Source: Bacteroides sp. (lineage in GTDB: Bacteria; Bacteroidota; Bacteroidia; Bacteroidales; Muribaculaceae). Taken from it: a stretch of 64,000 nt of DNA. Shown here in pieces: positions 35,497 to 44,670 of the stretch; position 1 is the stretch's first letter; each line of letters starts with the position of its first letter. The notes beneath the pieces were generated by a model. That model did no database searches, was not told the origin of the DNA, and worked only from the letters and a program-made list of their open reading frames with translations. The stretch covers positions 62,001 to 126,000 of the forward strand of contig JAAVCK010000010.1 in the NCBI GenBank assembly GCA_014802325.1. The letters run 5' to 3'. The position numbers and the translations under genes were made by a program.

Positions 35497-37749
35497 ATGG
35501 AGCAATATAACCTCACCTCACAACAGGAAGAACAACTCGTCGACCGCGAGTTTCGCGATCTTCTCGACGGCTACCTTAGAAGCAACCACCGCAAGAAAGT
35601 GGAAATAATAGAGCGCGCCTTCCAATTCGCAAAAGAAGCTCACAAAGGTATCCGCCGCCGATCAGGCGAACCTTACATACTACACCCTATCGCCGTGGCC
35701 AAGATAGCCAGCCGCGAGATAGGACTCGGGTCAACCTCGATCTGCGCCGCCCTGCTCCACGACGTAGTAGAAGATACAGAGTACACCGTAGAAGACATCG
35801 AGCAGCATTTCGGCAAAAAAATCGCCATGATAGTGGCCGGCCTGACAAAAATATCGGGAGGCATATTCGGCGACAAGGCATCAGCACAGGCCGAAAATTT
35901 CCGCAAACTGCTCCTGACCATGAGCGAGGATATCAGAGTGGTGCTCATCAAGATGGCCGACCGTCTTCACAACATGCGCACCCTCGGCTCGATGGCCCCC
36001 AACAAGCAGTACAAGATAGCCGGAGAAACATTATATATATATGCACCCCTGGCTCACCGACTGGGACTCTTTGAAATCAAGACCGAACTCGAAGACCTCA
36101 GCTTCAAATACGAGCACCCCAAAGAATATGCGCGCATAGAGAAGCTCATCAAAAATACTTCGGAAGACCGCGACGCACTCTACTCAGAATTTGCCGCCCC
36201 TATACACAAACGCCTCAACGAGATGGGCATAGAATATGAAGCCCGCAACCGACTCAAATCCATCTACTCTATCTGGCGCAAGATGGAGACAAAGCACATA
36301 CCGTTTGAAGAAGTGTATGACCTCTTCGCCATGCGCATCATATTCGAGTGCCCCGACCTGACGAAAGAAAAGGAGACCTGCTATAAAATCTACTCCGCCA
36401 TCACCGACCTTTACCGCCCGCACCCCGAACGCACTCGCGACTGGGTGACCATACCGAAAGCCAACGGCTACCAGGCACTCCACGTTACTCTCATGGGTCC
36501 CGACGGCAACTGGATAGAAGTGCAGATACGCTCGCGCCGCATGGACGAGATAGCCGAAAAAGGATTTGCCGCTCACTGGAAATACAAGCAGGGCGAAAGC
36601 GATGAAGAAAGCGAACTCAACGAATGGCTCTCGACCATCAAGGATATTCTCGAAGACCCTACCCCCAACGCAATAGACTTCCTCGACACTCTGAAGCTAA
36701 ACCTGTTTTCGTCAGAGATAGCCGTGTTCACTCCCAAGGGTGAGATAATCACACTTCCCGCCGGAGCTTCGGTGCTCGACGTGGCTTTCTCGCTCCACTC
36801 CGAAATAGGCATACACTGCATAGCGGGTAAAGTAAACCACAAACTCGTGCCGCTGAGCCATCGTCTGCAAAGCGGTGACCAGGTGGAAATCCTCACCTCG
36901 CAATCACAGTCGCCAAAACCCGAATGGAAAAATTTCCTTGCATCAGCCAAGGCCAAGACCCGTCTGCGCAAAGAGCTGCGCCGCGTGCAGATGCCTCTGA
37001 TAGAAAAAGGCAAGGAGATATTCGAGCAATTTCTCAAGGAGAAAAATATCACACTTAATAATAATGTGCTGACCAAAATCCTCGGCACATTTAAAGTAGC
37101 CAACCGCGAGGAACTGTTTTACAAACTCGGCGCGGGCGAAATATCACTCGACCGCTATCTCAACGAGACCACTTCGTCGCGCGCACGCTCGCTGCTGTCA
37201 AAGATATTCACCCTCGGACTGGGCGGCGACAAGAAAAAATCAGACGACAAAGCCGGAGAAGTTCAGGATACCCCGACTGCGAAGCGACCGAAGATCAACA
37301 CTAAAGAAAAATATGTGCTGAAATACAACGACCGCGAGAGCAACTTCGTATTTGCCGACTGCTGCCGTCCGATACCCGGCGACGAGGTAATGGGCTTTAT
37401 CAACGACAACGGCGAAGTGGAAGTGCATGAGCTCACCTGCCCGCGCGCGCAGGTGCTCAAGGCAAGCTACGGACCGCGCATCGTAGCCACAAGCTGGGAT
37501 CACGTAGCCGGAACATTCCACGCCGACATCAACATAGAGGGCATAGACCGCCACGGCATACTTCAGGAACTCACCGGCGTGATCTCCTCCCAACTCAATA
37601 TCAACATACGCAGCCTCAATATCGAGGCTCACGACGAGGTATTCACCTGCCGCATGGGAGTGCTGGTGAGCAACATCGACACCGTGAGCCGCCTGTGTAA
37701 AACAATACTTAAAATCAACGGCGTCAAGAGCGCTGTACGCGCCCACTGA
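35497..37749 (+). CDS. rel: Bifunctional (p)ppGpp synthetase/hydrolase Rel
   Basis: A 750-residue long RSH enzyme controlling the stringent response. The N-terminal HD hydrolase has HPIAVAKIA and the active HDVVEDT motif. The synthetase region shows RTRDWVTIPKANGYQALHVTL and AEKGFAAHWKYK. Then come TGS (EIAVFTPKGEIITLPAGA), a zinc-finger-like segment (FADCCRPIPGDEVMGF) and a C-terminal ACT domain (INIEGIDRHGILQEL). Both catalytic halves look intact. A perfect promoter lies upstream, and the HD phosphohydrolase gene follows after 20 nt. Confidence 0.95.
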   Translation: MEQYNLTSQQEEQLVDREFRDLLDGYLRSNHRKKVEIIERAFQFAKEAHKGIRRRSGEPYILHPIAVAKIASREIGLGSTSICAALLHDVVEDTEYTVEDIEQHFGKKIAMIVAGLTKISGGIFGDKASAQAENFRKLLLTMSEDIRVVLIKMADRLHNMRTLGSMAPNKQYKIAGETLYIYAPLAHRLGLFEIKTELEDLSFKYEHPKEYARIEKLIKNTSEDRDALYSEFAAPIHKRLNEMGIEYEARNRLKSIYSIWRKMETKHIPFEEVYDLFAMRIIFECPDLTKEKETCYKIYSAITDLYRPHPERTRDWVTIPKANGYQALHVTLMGPDGNWIEVQIRSRRMDEIAEKGFAAHWKYKQGESDEESELNEWLSTIKDILEDPTPNAIDFLDTLKLNLFSSEIAVFTPKGEIITLPAGASVLDVAFSLHSEIGIHCIAGKVNHKLVPLSHRLQSGDQVEILTSQSQSPKPEWKNFLASAKAKTRLRKELRRVQMPLIEKGKEIFEQFLKEKNITLNNNVLTKILGTFKVANREELFYKLGAGEISLDRYLNETTSSRARSLLSKIFTLGLGGDKKKSDDKAGEVQDTPTAKRPKINTKEKYVLKYNDRESNFVFADCCRPIPGDEVMGFINDNGEVEVHELTCPRAQVLKASYGPRIVATSWDHVAGTFHADINIEGIDRHGILQELTGVISSQLNINIRSLNIEAHDEVFTCRMGVLVSNIDTVSRLCKTILKINGVKSAVRAH

Positions 37750-37769
37750 CAAGCCACCGACACCCTGAT

Positions 37770-39875
37770 ATGAAGCTACCAAAAAAATCATACTGGCTCC
37801 GCGCAATATACTTTATAGTGGCCGTGGCAGCAATAGTGTATTTCCTGCCCCGCTCGCGGCAGCATGAGTATATCTATGAAGAAAACCGTCCGTGGAGCTA
37901 CGGCCTGCTGACCGCTCCTTTCGACATACCCGTACATCTCGACTCGGTGTCGGCCAGACATGTGATGGACAGTATCGATGCCAGATTCGAACCCGTATTC
38001 ACACGCGACACCAATGCCGAAAAAATCATAGTGGGTGAAATATCGTCACGACTCAATTCCACCGACACACTCCACCTCTCACCCACGGAAAAAAACGAGA
38101 TAATATCGCGGGTGCGCAAGATATACAACGACGGTATAGTGCCGCGCGAGGTATATACCGAAATCCGTGCCGGAAAGCTGCCGGCCGTGCGCTTCATCCA
38201 CGATAACATCTCAATGTCGATGCCCACCGCACCATTCCTGTCGGCTATCAGGGCATACGAGAGACTCGACTCATCGTTTCGCTCACCTCACGTCCACTCC
38301 GCCATAGCAGCGATACATCTGGCCGAACTGCTCGAACCCAACGTGCGCCCTGACTCAGCCCTCACCCGCAGGCTGCTCTCTGACGCATATCTCAAAGCCA
38401 CCGCCCCCATCGGTGTGATACAGACCGGCGAGCGTATCATAGACAAAGGCGAAGTGGTGACTCCACGTCTGGCCACGGTGCTCCACACTTATGAAGAGAT
38501 GATAGCCGATCGCTCCACCGAAGTCGACGCAAGCAGCTACTATCCGATAGTCGGACAGACGCTCTACGTGGTGATACTGTTCATAATCCTCTACAGCTAT
38601 TTTTACTACTTCCGTCCGCAGTATTTCAGCAACGACTCGATGATGCTCTTCGTGATGAGCGGCATCACCGCGCTGTCGCTCTTCTCGTTTGCGGTCGACG
38701 CCACATTCCGCCACGGCATATATCTGGTGCCGTTCACCGTGCTCCCCATCATCGCCGAGATATTCATGGACTCGCGCACGGCACTCTACACATTTCTCGT
38801 GCAGATATTCATATGCGCCATCCTGCCCTCGTTTGCCCTCGAATTTATCTTCGTGCAGTTTGTAGCAGGAGTGGTGGCCATAGACTCACTCAACGATCTT
38901 GCCCGCAGGTCGCAACTCATACGCACGGCGCTGCTGATATTCCTCTCATACTGCGTGTCATACGTGGCCATCGAGCTTATGACAAGCGGCTCGATACAGA
39001 ATCTGCAACCCCGCATGTTAGGCCTCTTTGCCATCAACGGCGTGATGGTATCGTTCTGCTACGTGCTGATATTCATATTCGAGCGCATATTCGGCTTCAC
39101 GTCGCGCGTCACACTCGTCGAACTGAGCGACATCAACAATCCGCTGCTGCGTGAGCTCTCCGAAGAGTGTCCCGGCACGTTTCAGCACTCCATGCAGGTG
39201 TCAAACCTCTCTGCCGAAGCCGCCCGCCGCATAGGAGCCAACGTGCAGCTCGTGAGGGCCGGTGCGCTGTATCACGACATAGGCAAGATAAAAAATCCCG
39301 CCTTCTATACCGAAAATCAGCACGGCGTAAATCCCCACGATGCCCTCGACCCCATGCAGAGCGCACGCGTGATCACCGGCCACGTGACCGAAGGACTCAA
39401 ACTCGCCGAGAAAAACAAACTGCCGCAGATCATCCGCTCATTTATCAGCGAACATCACGGCCGTGGCACAGCCCGATATTTCTATACCACCTACTGCAAC
39501 TCACATCCCGACGAGACGGTCGACAAAGCTCCATTCAGCTATCCGGGTCCTAATCCCATGTCGAAAGAGACATCAATACTCATGATGGCCGACGCCGTGG
39601 AAGCATCGTCGCGATCGCTGAAAGACTACTCGCCCGAAGCCATACAGAATCTCGTGAACCGTATCATCGACACCCAGATAGCCGAAGGCCTCCACAACGA
39701 CTCGCCCATATCGTTTCGCGACGTGCAGGAAATCAAGGATGTATTCGTGCAGCGTCTGCGCACCATGTACCACACCCGCATATCGTATCCGGATCTGAAA
39801 AAGAATCCCGACGAGACAAAGAGTACCGAACCTCAACCCTCGGACGCGCCGGTTGTTAATAAAGATAATCAATAA
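37770..39875 (+). CDS. 7TM-HD phosphohydrolase, PgpH-like
   Basis: A 701-residue membrane protein of the 7TMR-HD family, members of which degrade cyclic di-AMP. Residues 10-27 are the first membrane helix, about 30-270 an extracytoplasmic domain, about 275-460 several further helices, and about 475-660 a cytoplasmic HD domain with HSMQVSNLSAEAARRIG, the HD pair in ALYHDIGKI, and EHHGRGTARYFY. The metal residues are present, so it should be active. It directly follows rel, joining two nucleotide-signalling genes in one transcript. Substrate assignment is by family, not demonstrated. Confidence 0.9.
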   Translation: MKLPKKSYWLRAIYFIVAVAAIVYFLPRSRQHEYIYEENRPWSYGLLTAPFDIPVHLDSVSARHVMDSIDARFEPVFTRDTNAEKIIVGEISSRLNSTDTLHLSPTEKNEIISRVRKIYNDGIVPREVYTEIRAGKLPAVRFIHDNISMSMPTAPFLSAIRAYERLDSSFRSPHVHSAIAAIHLAELLEPNVRPDSALTRRLLSDAYLKATAPIGVIQTGERIIDKGEVVTPRLATVLHTYEEMIADRSTEVDASSYYPIVGQTLYVVILFIILYSYFYYFRPQYFSNDSMMLFVMSGITALSLFSFAVDATFRHGIYLVPFTVLPIIAEIFMDSRTALYTFLVQIFICAILPSFALEFIFVQFVAGVVAIDSLNDLARRSQLIRTALLIFLSYCVSYVAIELMTSGSIQNLQPRMLGLFAINGVMVSFCYVLIFIFERIFGFTSRVTLVELSDINNPLLRELSEECPGTFQHSMQVSNLSAEAARRIGANVQLVRAGALYHDIGKIKNPAFYTENQHGVNPHDALDPMQSARVITGHVTEGLKLAEKNKLPQIIRSFISEHHGRGTARYFYTTYCNSHPDETVDKAPFSYPGPNPMSKETSILMMADAVEASSRSLKDYSPEAIQNLVNRIIDTQIAEGLHNDSPISFRDVQEIKDVFVQRLRTMYHTRISYPDLKKNPDETKSTEPQPSDAPVVNKDNQ

Positions 39876-39891
39876 TCAAGATACAAAATCT

Positions 39892-40377
39892 ATGTCAACA
39901 GCTATCATCATAATCTCAGCTCTGGCAGCACTCGCCGCCGTGGGGGGCACATTCATGTCGCGCCCCTGGACACCGGCAGCGGCATTCATAGCCATGCTCA
40001 TAGCCGCAAGCTCCGACGCTACCGACTTCTCAGCAGCCACCATTATATTCTGGCTGGCCGCGGCCACAATAGTCACCATCATAGTCATGACGCTGCCCCG
40101 CAGCGTAGCCTCATCGACCACCGGCGTGCCCTACATAGCCGGAGCGGCCCTGTGCGGACTTTTCATAGGTCTGTGCATAAGCCACGCCGCCATAATAATC
40201 GGCACGGTCACAGGCGCTCTGCTGGGTGCTATAGCCTACTGCTTGTCGCCTGCGGGACGTTCGCTGGGTTTCCCCGGCCGCAAAGCCGTGAATTACCTAT
40301 GCGCCAAAGCATTTCCCATCATAATAACTCTCTGCATCACGGGCGAACTTATCGCCGCACTTGTCGCCACGATATGA
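39892..40377 (+). CDS. Small polytopic membrane protein, unknown
   Basis: A 161-residue protein made almost entirely of five hydrophobic segments rich in Ala, Ile and Thr, with no charged active-site motif. I do not recognise the family. ATG at 39892 is chosen; the frame is open to 39853 but that ATG overlaps the upstream gene's end. It is followed by the DUF4919 gene with an ATGA overlap, so it is part of the run from rel to comM. A role in the envelope is all that can be suggested. Confidence 0.7.
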   Translation: MSTAIIIISALAALAAVGGTFMSRPWTPAAAFIAMLIAASSDATDFSAATIIFWLAAATIVTIIVMTLPRSVASSTTGVPYIAGAALCGLFIGLCISHAAIIIGTVTGALLGAIAYCLSPAGRSLGFPGRKAVNYLCAKAFPIIITLCITGELIAALVATI

Positions 40378-41090
40378 AACGTCTGTTCTTCATTCTCATC
40401 ATAGCCATATCAGCCACCTTCATGGCCGGCGCCGTGGTGCTACCCCAGCTCAACCGCGAGAAGCCCGACATGGAGAAGATAAAGCGCGACATCAACGACC
40501 GCACTTCGCCATATTACTACCCGAGGCTCATGGAGGAATTCATGCGCAACGACACGCTGATGAAAATCGACAAGTACCGTCACCTCTATCTGGGCTACAT
40601 GTTTCAGGAAGACTATACTCCCTATCGCTCGCGCGAAAGCAAGATGCGCTTTGCCCTGCGCGAGAAAGACCAGCACCAGCTCACCCGTCAAGAGTGTGAC
40701 TCGGTGATAGCCGACGCCGAAGCCGGACTGGCCGACAATCCGTTTGACCTGCGGCGCATGACTCTCCTTATAGCCGCCCTCAACGAAAAGGGAAAGACAA
40801 ATCTCGCCAAAATATGGCAGTATAAGCTCGACTATCTGCTGATGGCCATAATATCCACAGGCACAGGCCTCGACGAAGAAAACGCATGGTATGTGATAGA
40901 GCCGCAGCATGAATATGTGTTGCTCAACGCCATGGGCTATATAGTCGACGATCATCTGTTTTATGACCCCTGCTACGAATACATCACCGTGACTGACACG
41001 GGAGGCCGTCCGGCCGGCGGATATTACTTCAACATAGCCAATCTGCTCGAAGAGTATTTCCGCAAGCATCCCGACGAACTCGACGAGTGA
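40374..41090 (+). CDS. DUF4919 domain-containing secreted protein
   Basis: A 238-residue protein with a signal peptide (residues 1-20, FILIIAISATFMAGAVV) and a helical body resembling DUF4919, a Bacteroidetes family of unknown function: DRTSPYYYPRLMEEFM, YRHLYLGYMFQEDY, LRRMTLLIAALNEKG, and a C-terminal YYFNIANLLEEYFRKH. The ATG overlaps the previous stop by 4 nt; the long upstream in-frame extension lies over another gene and is rejected. Repeated aromatic residues suggest a binding surface, but no enzyme motif is seen. Confidence 0.82.
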   Translation: MKRLFFILIIAISATFMAGAVVLPQLNREKPDMEKIKRDINDRTSPYYYPRLMEEFMRNDTLMKIDKYRHLYLGYMFQEDYTPYRSRESKMRFALREKDQHQLTRQECDSVIADAEAGLADNPFDLRRMTLLIAALNEKGKTNLAKIWQYKLDYLLMAIISTGTGLDEENAWYVIEPQHEYVLLNAMGYIVDDHLFYDPCYEYITVTDTGGRPAGGYYFNIANLLEEYFRKHPDELDE

Positions 41091-41123
41091 CCACTGCTAT
41101 CTTATACCTTTACCAGCGCAACC

Positions 41124-42134
41124 ATGATTCGCCACACCATCCACACACTGCTACTCATCACACTGCTCGCAATAACAAGCTGCAATTCTAAGGACAAATT
41201 CGTAATCGACTGCGAGATACGCGGCCTTGATACCGGCCGCGTAGACATGATATATTTCAACGGTCACCTAAATACGGTCACCGCCCACGCCGCCGACTCA
41301 CGCGTCACCATGACCGGCCACACCGAAGTGCCTGCCCTGGTAGACGTATGGGACAGCGATGGTCAACTGCTATTCTCGCTCATAGCCGTCGACGGCGACA
41401 AACTGAAAGTGTCGATGGATCTCGACAATCCGCTCGCAGCCACCATAGAAGGCAACGAGGCCTCCGAATTGCTCAACCGCTTTCGCAACGACAATGCCGA
41501 GACAATAGCTTCGGGTGAATCCGACCGCATCAACGCTGCCGTAGAGCAGTTTATCATAGCCAATCCGTCGTCGGCCGCTTCGGCCGCAGCGCTCATGACA
41601 CTCTATGACCTCAACGCCGACCCTGTGAAAGCCGACTCGCTGCTCAACCGCCTCGATGCTACAGCCCGCAATCTGACATCCATACGCGACTTCTCACGCA
41701 CGCTTGCCGTGGCGTCGGCATCGACAGCCTATGACGTGGTGCGCCCCATCACTTTCAACATCACCACCGACACTACGGTAGAATTTATTCCCTACCGCCA
41801 CAAATGCTCACTCCTGGCAGTGACGGCCTCACGCAACGACGCCCGAACAGCAAAGCTGCTCAAAGCCCTGCGGCGCGACTACACGTCGAAAAAACTCAAT
41901 ATGATAGAGACGTCGGCCATAGCCGACTCCGCGCGCTGGAGAGCCGCTATAGCCGGCGATTCGGCCACATGGTCACAAGCGTGGCTACCCGGCGGACTCG
42001 GCAATCCCACGCTGTCGCATCTCGCCATACCCACCACACCCTACTACATAGCTGTAGACTCGGCCGGCACGCAACTCTACCGCGGCATCTCGATAGAAGA
42101 AGCCGACTCCATCATCCGCTCCCATCTTGACTAA
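41124..42134 (+). CDS. DUF4369/thioredoxin-like lipoprotein lacking CxxC
   Basis: A 336-residue lipoprotein. The lipobox is AITSC with Cys20. Residues about 28-115 resemble the DUF4369 domain found in front of TlpA-like thioredoxins in Bacteroidetes (FVIDCEIRGLDTGRVDMIYF). About residues 215-336 fit a thioredoxin fold, with the cis-Pro region LAIPTTPYYIAVDSAG, but the CxxC active site is missing; only one Cys (in HKCSLL) is near the expected place. It would therefore not act as a disulfide enzyme and may be a binding or scaffolding version. It sits between the DUF4919 gene and comM. Confidence 0.8.
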   Translation: MIRHTIHTLLLITLLAITSCNSKDKFVIDCEIRGLDTGRVDMIYFNGHLNTVTAHAADSRVTMTGHTEVPALVDVWDSDGQLLFSLIAVDGDKLKVSMDLDNPLAATIEGNEASELLNRFRNDNAETIASGESDRINAAVEQFIIANPSSAASAAALMTLYDLNADPVKADSLLNRLDATARNLTSIRDFSRTLAVASASTAYDVVRPITFNITTDTTVEFIPYRHKCSLLAVTASRNDARTAKLLKALRRDYTSKKLNMIETSAIADSARWRAAIAGDSATWSQAWLPGGLGNPTLSHLAIPTTPYYIAVDSAGTQLYRGISIEEADSIIRSHLD

Positions 42135-42152
42135 TACAGTAAACCGAACGCA

Positions 42153-43700
42153 ATGCTTCAGAAAACCAATGGCGCAGCCGTGCAGGGCATCGACGCGATA
42201 CCGGTCACCATAGAGGTATCGGTAGAGATCGGCGCCCAGTTCTGCATAGTGGGTCTGCCCGACGCAGCCGTAAAAGAAAGCTACCAGCGCGTGCTCTCGG
42301 CCATCACACAGTCAGGCCAGAATTTTCCACGCGCTCATATCCTGATCAATATGGCGCCGGCCGACGTGCGCAAGGAAGGCGCAGCCTACGACCTGCCGAT
42401 AGCCATAGGCATACTGGCGGCGGCTCAGCGCATACAGCCCGTGGTGGATCTGAAGCGCTATCTCATAATGGGCGAACTGTCGCTCGACGGCACTCTGCTG
42501 CCAATACGCGGCGTGCTGCCGATAGCCATACTGGCCCGCAAACTCGGATATGAAGGCATGATAGTGCCTAAGGCCAACGCCACCGAAGCTGCAGTGGTGA
42601 ACAACCTGAATGTATACGGATGCACGTCGCTTGCCGAGGTAATAGACTTCATCAGCGGCCACACACAGCCCGAGCCAACGGTGGTCAACACTCGCGAGGA
42701 ATTTTTCAACGCCGCCATGATATTTGACTCTGACTTTGCAGATGTGCGCGGCCAGGAAAATGTGAAGCGCGCCCTCGAAGTGGCATGCGCCGGCGGTCAC
42801 AACATACTGCTCGTGGGACCTCCGGGAGCGGGTAAATCCATGATGTCGAAGCGCATACCCTCCATACTCCCGCCTCTGACCCTCACCGAATCGCTCGAAA
42901 CCACCAAGATACACTCCGTGGCCGGAAAACTCAAAAACGGCTCGCGGCTCATCACACACCGTCCGTACCGCTCGCCACATCACACCATATCGCCCGTGGC
43001 GCTCGTGGGCGGCGGGAGCAATCCCATGCCCGGCGAAATCTCGCTGGCCCACAACGGAGTATTGTTTCTCGACGAATTTCCTGAATTTTCACGTGCCGTG
43101 CTCGAAGTGATGCGTCAACCGCTCGAAGACCGCCACATCACCATATCGCGCGCAAAGTATACCATAGATTATCCGGCCGGATTCATGCTCGTGGCTTCAA
43201 TGAATCCCTGTCCGTGCGGCTACTACAATCATCCCACGCGGCGGTGCACGTGTCAGCCCGGCGCAGTGGCCAAATATCTCAGCCGCATATCCGGCCCTCT
43301 GCTCGACCGCATTGACCTTCAGGTGGAAATACTCCCCGTACCGTTCGAGCAGCTGTCAGGACCCACCGACGGCGAATCGTCGGCCCAAATACGCGAGAGA
43401 GTGATACGAGCGCGCGAGATACAGTCGCAACGTTTCGCCTCTCACGCCGGCATACACTGCAACGCACAGATGCCTACACGGCTGCTGAACACCTACGCGC
43501 GCCTGTCGGCGGAGTGCAACGCCATACTGAAGACGGCCATGCAGCGGTTTGATATGAGTGCCCGAGCCTACGACCGTATACTCAAAGTATCGCGCACGAT
43601 AGCCGACCTCGACAATTCGCCCGAGATTCTGCCGTCGCACCTTCACGAAGCCATCTCATACCGAAATCTCGACCGCTCCTCGTGGGGAAGCACCATATGA
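42153..43700 (+). CDS. comM: YifB/ComM family Mg-chelatase-like ATPase
   Basis: A 515-residue AAA+ protein. ComM in Vibrio is a hexameric helicase that extends branch migration during natural transformation. Visible parts: N-terminal Lon-like ChlI domain (VEVSVEIGAQFCIVGLPDAAVKES), Walker A GPPGAGKSMM, Walker B VLFLDEFPEFSRAVLEVMRQPLEDR, NPCPCGYYNHPTRRCTC zinc-like cysteines, and the C-terminal Mg_chelatase domain (RAYDRILKVSRTIADL). Full length. It ends the plus-strand run that starts at rel and is followed by a strong hairpin at 43728-43765. Confidence 0.94.
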   Translation: MLQKTNGAAVQGIDAIPVTIEVSVEIGAQFCIVGLPDAAVKESYQRVLSAITQSGQNFPRAHILINMAPADVRKEGAAYDLPIAIGILAAAQRIQPVVDLKRYLIMGELSLDGTLLPIRGVLPIAILARKLGYEGMIVPKANATEAAVVNNLNVYGCTSLAEVIDFISGHTQPEPTVVNTREEFFNAAMIFDSDFADVRGQENVKRALEVACAGGHNILLVGPPGAGKSMMSKRIPSILPPLTLTESLETTKIHSVAGKLKNGSRLITHRPYRSPHHTISPVALVGGGSNPMPGEISLAHNGVLFLDEFPEFSRAVLEVMRQPLEDRHITISRAKYTIDYPAGFMLVASMNPCPCGYYNHPTRRCTCQPGAVAKYLSRISGPLLDRIDLQVEILPVPFEQLSGPTDGESSAQIRERVIRAREIQSQRFASHAGIHCNAQMPTRLLNTYARLSAECNAILKTAMQRFDMSARAYDRILKVSRTIADLDNSPEILPSHLHEAISYRNLDRSSWGSTI

Positions 43701-43727
43701 CCGTGGAGTGACCGTCAATTTTTACAG

Positions 43728-43765
43728 CAATCGCCCGCTACCGGTTTTCAGGCAGCGGGCGATTG
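43728..43765 (+). terminator. Terminator after comM
   Basis: CAATCGCCCGCT at 43728-43739 is perfectly complementary to 43754-43765, giving a 12-bp stem with a 14-nt loop. Confidence 0.65.
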
Positions 43766-43798
43766 TAGTATAGGAAATATGGTCTGTTTATACCTGTA

Positions 43799-43869
43799 GT
43801 TCGAAATTCGTCCGATAATCGAATATTTTACGAAAATCCACAAAATAGATCGCATGAAGAATTTCGAAC
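43799..43869. repeat. 11-bp inverted repeat spanning 71 bp
   Basis: GTTCGAAATTC and GAATTTCGAAC bracket 49 AT-rich nt. Could be a weak hairpin or the footprint of an old insertion. Confidence 0.5.
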
Positions 43870-44022
43870 CATAAGAGTATAGAAAAAGAGACTGCGCCCT
43901 AAACATTCATTACGACACAGCCTCTCAAAGTCTATTTTTGGAGATTTACTATATAGACAAAGTGCTTCTTGCACTTAGAAAGTACGTTAAAAGCTCAGTA
44001 TATGTCACAGAAAGGAATTTAA

Positions 44023-44367
44023 TTAAATATTTTTGCCAAGTTTATTGATTACATAAAATCCATCATTAGCATTAAAATGCCATCCTGTAGCACCAGAAGT
44101 ATCCCAATAACATGAGAGAGGTCCATGTCCAGGTACATATGCGATAACATCACTACCTTTTTTATAAACGGCAATTCCACTTAAGGGTTTACCTGAAGCA
44201 CCATCGAAGCCTCTGGCGGACATATTTGTTGCTACACAAATATATCCGGGGGGACAGTAGTCTTGAGACACTTGTGTAGAACTGTTAATTTGAGTAGCAT
44301 TTGCTACAAACTCTCCACATCCTAAGATAACGAGCAACGCTGAGATAGATAGGAATAGTTTTTTCAT
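44023..44367 (-). CDS. Small secreted protein of unknown function
   Basis: A 114-residue protein starting MKKLFLSISALLVILGC; the signal sequence could end at the lipobox-like ILGC (Cys17) or at a signal peptidase I site ANA before TQ (about residue 25). The mature part has cysteines in DYCPPGYICVA and LSCYW, several aromatics and many Gly. The frame is open for 12 more codons upstream, but the Lys-Lys start is preferred. Base composition and codon choice are clearly more AT-rich than neighbouring genes, which suggests transfer. A candidate structured RNA ends 53 nt upstream. I recognise no family. Confidence 0.65.
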   Translation of the reverse strand: MKKLFLSISALLVILGCGEFVANATQINSSTQVSQDYCPPGYICVATNMSARGFDGASGKPLSGIAVYKKGSDVIAYVPGHGPLSCYWDTSGATGWHFNANDGFYVINKLGKNI

Positions 44368-44417
44368 ACGTGAAAGGTTTATTTGTGCGATCCTACAGCC
44401 CATAGATCGTTATATAT

Positions 44418-44633
44418 ACAAAAAGAAGCGTGGGCTGCTATGCCACGCCTTAAGTAGAAGGTGGTCGGATTACCTTTGTATGCAGATGTGGAATGAACAG
44501 CTCCACGCTATATGCGTGGAGACAGTTAAGCCAACTTCTTGCATACGTGAGTAAGTTTCCGACGCTTCTCTACTACAAGATGATGGGCATAACGCCTCTT
44601 GTTTTCAGTATGTTGAAATGGAGATACTCCATT
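44418..44633 (-). ncRNA. Candidate structured RNA or leader, about 215 nt
   Basis: On the minus strand a near-consensus promoter (44640-44670) is followed by a 5' hairpin GAAATGGAG/CTCCATTTC (44615-44635), a long imperfect rod in which GTAGAGAAG/CTTCTAC-type and GTCGGA/TCCGAC segments and CGTATGCA/TGCATAC segments pair, a terminal hairpin CTCCACGC/GCGTGGAG at 44501-44521, and a terminator stem GCGTGG/CCACGC at 44428-44448 with a U-rich tail. A long rod with internal loops resembles 6S RNA in outline, but I cannot assign it. It could instead be an attenuator leader for the secreted-protein gene that starts 53 nt further on. Confidence 0.5.
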
Positions 44634-44639
44634 TCGTCG

Positions 44640-44670
44640 TAAAATTATAAATTATATCTTTACCAACAAA
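44640..44670 (-). promoter_or_regulatory. Promoter of the candidate structured RNA
   Basis: On the minus strand TTTG (plus 44667-44670), 19 nt spacer, TAATTTTA (plus 44640-44647), one base from TAnnTTTG. Confidence 0.5.

Larger units (their letters stand above)
43701..44022. other. Gene-free AT-rich region with inverted repeats
   Basis: Besides the comM terminator, it contains GTTCGAAATTC at 43799-43809 with its perfect reverse complement at 43859-43869, and a 37-bp piece at 43888-43924 whose right end GACACAGCCTC is identical to the right end of the palindromic element at 12831-13130 and whose left end (GAGACTGCGCC) is a degenerate inverse of it. No gene seen. Confidence 0.55.

Noticed and set aside
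40152-40373. N-terminal extension of the DUF4919 gene
   Set aside because: It overlaps the upstream membrane protein gene and precedes a good signal peptide at 40374.
43799-43869. Invertible promoter (phase-variable switch)
   Set aside because: The arms are only 11 bp, no promoter element faces outward from the spacer, and no invertase gene is adjacent.
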